Positions 60,401-64,000 of a stretch of 64,000 bases of DNA are shown piece after piece. Position 1 is the stretch's first letter; each line of letters begins with the position of its first letter. The notes under the pieces are model-generated. The model did no database searches and was not told the origin of the DNA. It worked only from the letters and a program-made list of their open reading frames with translations. The position numbers and the translations under genes were made by a program. Location of the stretch: contig NZ_BAFZ01000002.1 of the NCBI RefSeq assembly GCF_000308575.1, positions 1 to 64,000 of the forward strand, read 5' to 3'. The stretch is from Nocardia exalbida NBRC 100660 (lineage in GTDB: Bacteria > Actinomycetota > Actinomycetes > Mycobacteriales > Mycobacteriaceae).

Positions 60401-62078
60401 GAAGCCGGGCGAGGGCGGTCAGCTCCCGGCGCACAAGGTGTACCCGTGGGTCGCCGAGGTGCGGCACTCGACGCCGGGCGTCGGCCTGATCTCGCCGCCG
60501 CCGCACCACGACATCTACTCGATCGAGGATCTGGCGCAGCTGATCCACGACCTGAAGAACGCCAACCCGCAGGCGCGCATCCACGTGAAGCTGGTCGCCG
60601 AACCGGGCGTCGGCACCGTCGCGGCGGGCGTCTCCAAGGCGCACGCCGACGTCGTGCTGATCTCCGGCCACGACGGCGGCACCGGCGCGTCCCCGCTGAC
60701 CTCGCTCAAGCACGCCGGCGGTCCCTGGGAGCTCGGCCTCGCGGAGACCCAGCAGACGCTGCTGCTCAACGGGTTGCGCGACCGCATCGTCGTGCAGGTC
60801 GACGGCCAGATGAAGACCGGCCGCGACGTGATGATCGCCGCGCTGCTCGGCGCCGAGGAGTACGGCTTCGCCACCGCGCCGCTGGTGGTCTCGGGCTGCA
60901 TCATGATGCGCGTCTGCCACCTGGACACCTGCCCGGTCGGCGTCGCGACGCAAAACCCGGTGCTGCGCGAGCGGTTCACCGGCAAGCCGGAGTTCGTCGA
61001 GAACTTCTTCCTGTTCATCGCCGAAGAGGTCAGGGAGCTGCTGGCGCAGCTGGGCTTCCGCACGCTGGACGAGGCCATCGGCCGGGTCGACCTGCTCGAC
61101 ACCTCGCGGGCCAAGCAGCACTGGAAGGCCAGCAAGCTGGACCTGTCGCCGATCCTCGACGACGTCGAGACGGCGTTCATGTACCAGGACCGCCGCTGCA
61201 CCAAGTCCCAGGACCACGGCCTGGACAAGGCGCTGGACCAGCAGCTGATCGTGCAGAGCCGCGACGCGCTGGAGCGGGGTCAGGCGGTGAAGTTCGAGAC
61301 CAAGATCACGAACGTCAACCGCACCGTCGGCACCATGCTCGGTCACGAGGTGACCAAGCTCTACGGCGGCGCGGGCCTGCCCGACGACACCATCGACATC
61401 ACGTTCACCGGGTCGGCGGGCAACAGCTTCGGCGCCTTCGTGCCCGCGGGCATCACGCTGCGCGTGCAGGGTGACGCGAACGACTATGTCGGCAAGGGTC
61501 TTTCCGGCGGTCGCCTGGTGGTGCGCCCGTCGCTGAACGCGCCCGGCGAGTTCGTCTCGGAGCAGAACATCATCGCGGGCAACGTGATCCTGTTCGGCGC
61601 CACCAGCGGTCAGGTGTTCCTCCGCGGCGTGGTCGGCGAACGGTTCGCCGTGCGCAACTCCGGCGCCACCGCGGTGGTCGAGGGCGTGGGCGACCACGGC
61701 TGCGAGTACATGACCGGTGGCCGGGTGGTCATCCTCGGCGAGACCGGACGCAACTTCGGCGCCGGTATGTCCGGCGGCGTGGCGTTCGTGTTCGACCCGA
61801 ACGGCACCTTCGCGTCCAAGCTCAACCCCGAGCAGGCCGACGCCGTCGAGCAGTTGTCCGGTGACGATTTCACCTGGCTGCACGACATCATCACCCAGCA
61901 CCGTGACCAGACCGGTTCCGCGGTGGCCGAGCGCATTCTGAGCGACTGGTCGCAGCAGGTGAACCACTTCGTGAAGGTCATGCCGCGCGAATACAAGAAG
62001 GTTTTGCTCGCCATCTCCGAAGCTGAGAAGAGCGGCAAGGACGTGGACGAAGCGATTATGGAGGCCGCTCGTGGCTAA
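57426..62078 (+). CDS. gltB: Glutamate synthase (NADPH), large subunit
   Basis: Makes two glutamates from glutamine and 2-oxoglutarate with GltD. It has 1550 residues. The class II glutaminase domain starts at the catalytic Cys25 (EHDACGVAF) after a propeptide of 24 residues. A central region follows, then the FMN-binding synthase domain ([19 protein letters not shown] loop, [20 protein letters not shown]) with the 3Fe-4S cysteines in [15 protein letters not shown], and the C-terminal Gly-rich beta-helix ([29 protein letters not shown]). The ATG at 57426 follows GGCAGAGGC. The length is normal for actinobacterial GltB. Confidence 0.97.
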   Translation: MTQLPGHRSPGPIGLYDPANEHDACGVAFVVDMHGRRSRDIVDKAITALLNLEHRGAAGAEPNSGDGAGILIQVPDRFFRAIVDFELPPEGSYATGIAFLPQARREAARAAYGVEKIVKEEGLEVLGWREVPIDESSLGALARDAMPSFRQIFIASPKNASDPLSEMDLERRAYVVRKRVERELGSAGAGEGAVGRESVYFPSLSGQTFVYKGMFTTPQLRAFYLDLQDSRVESALGIVHSRFSTNTFPSWPLAHPFRRVAHNGEINTVTGNENWMRAREALLRSDVFGVDSAGKNRLEKIFPICTPGASDTARFDEVLELLHLGGRSLPHAVLMMIPEAWERNDTMDPRQRAFYEYHSMLMEPWDGPASVCFTDGTVVGAVLDRNGLRPSRIWVTDDGLVVMASEVGVLDIDPSKVVRKARLQPGRMFLVDTAQGRIVGDEEVKSQLAAEHPYQEWLDAGVSRLADLPDRPHVHMSHDRVLIRQQIFGYTTEELNLLISPMAKTGGEALGSMGTDTPIAVLSARPRLLFDYFSQLFAQVTNPPLDAIREEVVTSLKRNIGPEADLLHPGPESCNMIALEQPILDNDELAKLVHINDDGSHPELRSVVVRGLYPVKKGGKGLRKALEAINTQVSAAIDGGARIIVLSDRESNEKLAPIPSLLLTSSVHHHLVRERTRTMVGLVVEAGDAREVHHMATLVGFGAAAINPYMAFETIEDMLERGALELPGSTGDLAADYRKAVANYNKAAGKGVLKVMSKMGISTLASYNGAQLFQVIGLSQDLVDEYFTGLRSHLDGIGLDEIAEDVAQRHRIAFLENRNERAHRELEVGGEYQWRREGEYHLFNPDTVFKLQHATRSGQYPIFKEYTKLVDDQSERLASLRGLFKFKHKARSPISIDEVEPASEIVKRFSTGAMSYGSISAEAHETLAIAMNRLGGRSNSGEGGESPSRFEPEENGDWRRSAIKQVASGRFGVTAHYLTNCTDIQIKMAQGAKPGEGGQLPAHKVYPWVAEVRHSTPGVGLISPPPHHDIYSIEDLAQLIHDLKNANPQARIHVKLVAEPGVGTVAAGVSKAHADVVLISGHDGGTGASPLTSLKHAGGPWELGLAETQQTLLLNGLRDRIVVQVDGQMKTGRDVMIAALLGAEEYGFATAPLVVSGCIMMRVCHLDTCPVGVATQNPVLRERFTGKPEFVENFFLFIAEEVRELLAQLGFRTLDEAIGRVDLLDTSRAKQHWKASKLDLSPILDDVETAFMYQDRRCTKSQDHGLDKALDQQLIVQSRDALERGQAVKFETKITNVNRTVGTMLGHEVTKLYGGAGLPDDTIDITFTGSAGNSFGAFVPAGITLRVQGDANDYVGKGLSGGRLVVRPSLNAPGEFVSEQNIIAGNVILFGATSGQVFLRGVVGERFAVRNSGATAVVEGVGDHGCEYMTGGRVVILGETGRNFGAGMSGGVAFVFDPNGTFASKLNPEQADAVEQLSGDDFTWLHDIITQHRDQTGSAVAERILSDWSQQVNHFVKVMPREYKKVLLAISEAEKSGKDVDEAIMEAARG

Positions 62079-62139
62079 GGAAGTTCTAGAGATGACGTGG
62101 ACGAAGCGCTGTGACCATTCGGGGGCCGCACGTGGCTGA
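62040..62139 (+). repeat. Short duplication at the gltB-gltD junction
   Basis: GACGTGGACGAAGCG at 62040-62054 recurs exactly at 62094-62108. GCCGCTCGTGGCTAA at 62064-62078 recurs as GCCGCACGTGGCTGA at 62125-62139. The second copy supplies the GTG start of gltD. Confidence 0.85.
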
Positions 62140-63601
62140 CCCCCAGGGTTTTCTGAAGCACACCGCACGCGAACTGCCCAAGCGGCGGCCGGTCCCGCTG
62201 CGCCTGATGGACTGGAAAGAGGTCTACGAGGAGAAGTTCTCCCACGAGACCCTGCGCACCCAGGCCAGCCGGTGCATGGACTGCGGTATCCCGTTCTGCC
62301 ACAACGGTTGCCCGCTGGGGAACCTGATCCCCGAGTGGAACGACCTGGTCTACAAGGACCGCTGGCGGGAAGGCATCGACCGGCTGCACGCGACCAACAA
62401 CTTCCCGGAGTTCACCGGGCGGTTGTGCCCCGCGCCGTGCGAGGCGTCCTGCGTGCTCGGCATCAACCAGGATCCGGTCACGATCAAGCAGGTCGAGGTC
62501 GAGATCATCGAGAACGCCTTCGACGAGGGCTGGGTGACCCCGGTCTACCCGACCCGCCTCACCGGCAAGAAGGTCGCCGTCGTCGGGTCCGGTCCGGCCG
62601 GTCTGGCCGCCGCGCAGCAGCTGACGCGCGCCGGGCACACCGTCACCGTGTTCGAGCGGGCCGACCGCATCGGTGGCCTGCTGCGCTACGGCATCCCGGA
62701 ATTCAAGATGGAGAAGCGCTTCATCGACCGCCGCATGGCGCAGATGGAGGCCGAGGGCACCATCTTCAAGACCGGCGTGAACGTGGGCGTCGACATCACG
62801 GCCGAGCAGCTGCGTGAGAAGTTCGACGCGATCGTGCTGGCCGGTGGCGCCACCCTGGCCCGCGACCTGCCGATCCCGGGCCGCGACCTGGACGGCATCC
62901 ACCAGGCCATGGAGTTCCTGCCGTGGGCCAACCGGGTGCAGCACGGCGACGACGTCACCGACGACGAGGGCCTGCCGCCCATCCACGCGAAGGACAAGAA
63001 GGTCGTCATCATCGGCGGTGGCGACACCGGCGCCGACTGCCTCGGCACCTCGCACCGGCAGGGCGCGGCCAGCGTGCACCAGTTCGAGATCATGCCGCGC
63101 CCGCCGGAGGAGCGGGCCGCGTCGACCCCGTGGCCGACCTACCCGCTGATTTACCGGGTTTCCTCGGCGCACGAGGAGGGCGGCGAGCGGGTGTTCTCGG
63201 TGAACACCGAGCGCTTCGTCGGCGCGGACGGCAAGGTGACCGGCTTGGACGCCCACGAGGTCAAGATGGTCAACGGTCGCTTCGAGAAGGTGGAGGGCAC
63301 CGACTTCACCCTCGAGGCCGATCTGGTGCTGCTGGCCATGGGCTTCGTCGGTCCCGAGAAGCCGGGCCTGCTCACCGATCTCGGCGTGGGCTACGACCAG
63401 CGCGGCAACGTGCAACGCGACAAGAACTGGGCCACCAATGTTCCCGGCATCTTCGTCGCCGGTGACATGGGCCGCGGTCAGTCGCTGATCGTCTGGGCCA
63501 TCGCCGAAGGCCGCGCCGCGGCCGCGGGTGTGGACCGGTACCTGGAAGGCGAGACCGCCCTCCCGGCGCCGATCACCCCCACCATGGTGGCGCAGCGCTA
63601 G
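62132..63601 (+). CDS. gltD: Glutamate synthase (NADPH), small subunit
   Basis: NADPH-oxidising flavoprotein that feeds electrons to GltB. It has 489 residues. N-terminal 4Fe-4S cysteines are in CMDCGIPFCHNGCPLGN and CPAPCEASC. FAD-binding VVGSGPAGLAAAQQL and NADPH-binding IIGGGDTGADCLG follow, with GIFVAGDMGRGQSLIVWAI near the end. The start is GTG 62132 (VADPQGFLKHT), which matches the homologue's N-terminus. The longer reading from GTG 62111 adds seven residues encoded by a small duplication of the gltB 3' end. It lies 53 bp after gltB in one operon. Confidence 0.95.
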   Translation: MADPQGFLKHTARELPKRRPVPLRLMDWKEVYEEKFSHETLRTQASRCMDCGIPFCHNGCPLGNLIPEWNDLVYKDRWREGIDRLHATNNFPEFTGRLCPAPCEASCVLGINQDPVTIKQVEVEIIENAFDEGWVTPVYPTRLTGKKVAVVGSGPAGLAAAQQLTRAGHTVTVFERADRIGGLLRYGIPEFKMEKRFIDRRMAQMEAEGTIFKTGVNVGVDITAEQLREKFDAIVLAGGATLARDLPIPGRDLDGIHQAMEFLPWANRVQHGDDVTDDEGLPPIHAKDKKVVIIGGGDTGADCLGTSHRQGAASVHQFEIMPRPPEERAASTPWPTYPLIYRVSSAHEEGGERVFSVNTERFVGADGKVTGLDAHEVKMVNGRFEKVEGTDFTLEADLVLLAMGFVGPEKPGLLTDLGVGYDQRGNVQRDKNWATNVPGIFVAGDMGRGQSLIVWAIAEGRAAAAGVDRYLEGETALPAPITPTMVAQR

Positions 63602-63627
63602 AACCCCTCTCTTACCGGAGCGGAAAC

Positions 63628-63665
63628 AAAGGCGCCTGTGGACAACTCGTCCGCAGGCGCCTTTT
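63628..63665 (+). terminator. Rho-independent terminator of gltBD
   Basis: AAAGGCGCCTG pairs with CAGGCGCCTTT over 11 bp. The 15-nt loop contains a further GGAC/GTCC pairing, and the stem ends in TTTT. It lies 27 bp after the gltD stop. Confidence 0.95.
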
Positions 63666-63817
63666 CGCGATCGATGGCTTCCGGCCCACGCCTCACCTGT
63701 GCTCCTGCCCGAGCAGGCATCGGAAATCCGACACACTACGAGGTTCGAATGGCATTGCGGCGTTCGTGGCTTTATTGTGATCTGCGGCGTGCTGCTGATC
63801 TTGGGATGCGGTAATGG

Positions 63818-63863
63818 GTGCACGTCATACCGGTCGGGTGATCGTTGTTCACCCGGCGTGCAC
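63818..63863. promoter_or_regulatory. Nested inverted repeat upstream of the final gene
   Basis: GTGCACG and CGTGCAC enclose GGGTGA/TCACCC with CCGG elements between, making a long interrupted hairpin 77 bp before the ATG at 63941. No T-tract follows. An operator or a leader-RNA structure are both possible. Confidence 0.45.
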
Positions 63864-63940
63864 TGAAACGACATCCGGTGAGTTCAGCATTGACGCGGCA
63901 ACTCGGCGGGAAGTTCGACGAGGGCGAGGTTTGGAGCGGT

Positions 63941-64000
63941 ATGCAGTGGAAGAAGGTCGTCGCGGCTCTGGGCGCGTCCGCGACCGTGATGTCCGGCTTG
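63941..64000 (+). CDS. Secreted or membrane protein, N-terminus only
   Basis: Twenty codons are visible: MQWKKVVAALGASATVMSGL. A positive start followed by a small hydrophobic stretch suggests a Sec signal peptide. GGAG lies 4 nt before the ATG at 63941. The rest is outside the window and no function can be inferred. Confidence 0.65.
   Translation, partial: MQWKKVVAALGASATVMSGL

Noticed and set aside
57450..62168. Minus-strand 1572-codon open frame opposite gltB
   Set aside because: It mirrors gltB codon bias in a GC-rich genome. Its translation is a Val/His/Arg/Leu-rich shadow with no domain, and gltB is certain.
63528..63866. Plus-strand frame after gltD
   Set aside because: It runs through the gltBD terminator and overlaps gltD in another frame, with no family resemblance.

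Overview
The window is high-GC actinobacterial chromosome, most likely Nocardia or a close mycolic-acid relative. Two gene clusters point there. The minus-strand set pknA-pbpA-rodA-pstP-fhaB-fhaA next to a tRNA-Leu has the order of M. tuberculosis Rv0015c-Rv0020c. The membrane-gene/DUF4129/MoxR/DUF58/SpoIIM/RDD cluster matches Rv3690-Rv3695. Other mycobacterial-type genes are a secreted chorismate mutase, a HAMP-linked adenylate cyclase and gltBD. The species call is inference.

Layout. 1-7.3 kb: cell-growth signalling operon on the minus strand (Ser/Thr kinase, PASTA-less penicillin-binding protein, RodA, PP2C phosphatase, two FHA proteins). 7.5 kb: tRNA-Leu(CAG) with a strong terminator. 7.7-8.1 kb: SnoaL-like protein. 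8.3-35.2 kb: one minus-strand locus that looks like a very large type VII-secreted polymorphic toxin system. It has a small helical protein, a small conserved gene that seems frameshifted, a WXG100-like protein, a single uninterrupted 7589-residue ORF, and a candidate immunity gene 4 bp after its stop. 35.8-40 kb: a tightly coupled plus-strand operon of XRE regulator, PLP aminotransferase, AlaDH/PNT-like dehydrogenase and SDR. 40-42.2 kb: methyltransferase and a secreted propeller protein. 43-50.2 kb: MoxR cluster with an adenine/adenosine deaminase gene inside it. 50.2-52.4 kb: TetR/DHA2 exporter pair with twin operators. 52.4-56.7 kb: class III cyclase, DUF4407 protein, secreted chorismate mutase. 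57.1-63.6 kb: structured leader, gltB, gltD and a textbook terminator. 63.9 kb to the end: start of a secreted protein.

The giant ORF is the exceptional object. After an ESX-type N-terminal domain and a long Pro-rich linker it contains, in order: four LuxR-type HTH units, sigma-70-like and LacI-like segments, an APH-type pseudokinase, a papain-like Tox-PL domain, a DUF3626-like domain, more sigma/LuxR-like HTHs, a DUF4185-like propeller (the family of D-arabinan hydrolases), a complete M3 metallopeptidase with HEFGH, a HELSH segment ending in an anti-sigma-like HxxxCxxC, an alpha/beta hydrolase with an apparent triad, a second APH kinase, a degenerate DUF1023 hydrolase without its serine, and a third APH kinase. 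Three related kinase modules and a recurring LDLP...FDPP linker suggest assembly by module duplication and recruitment. Domain names come from motif recognition by eye, without profile searches.
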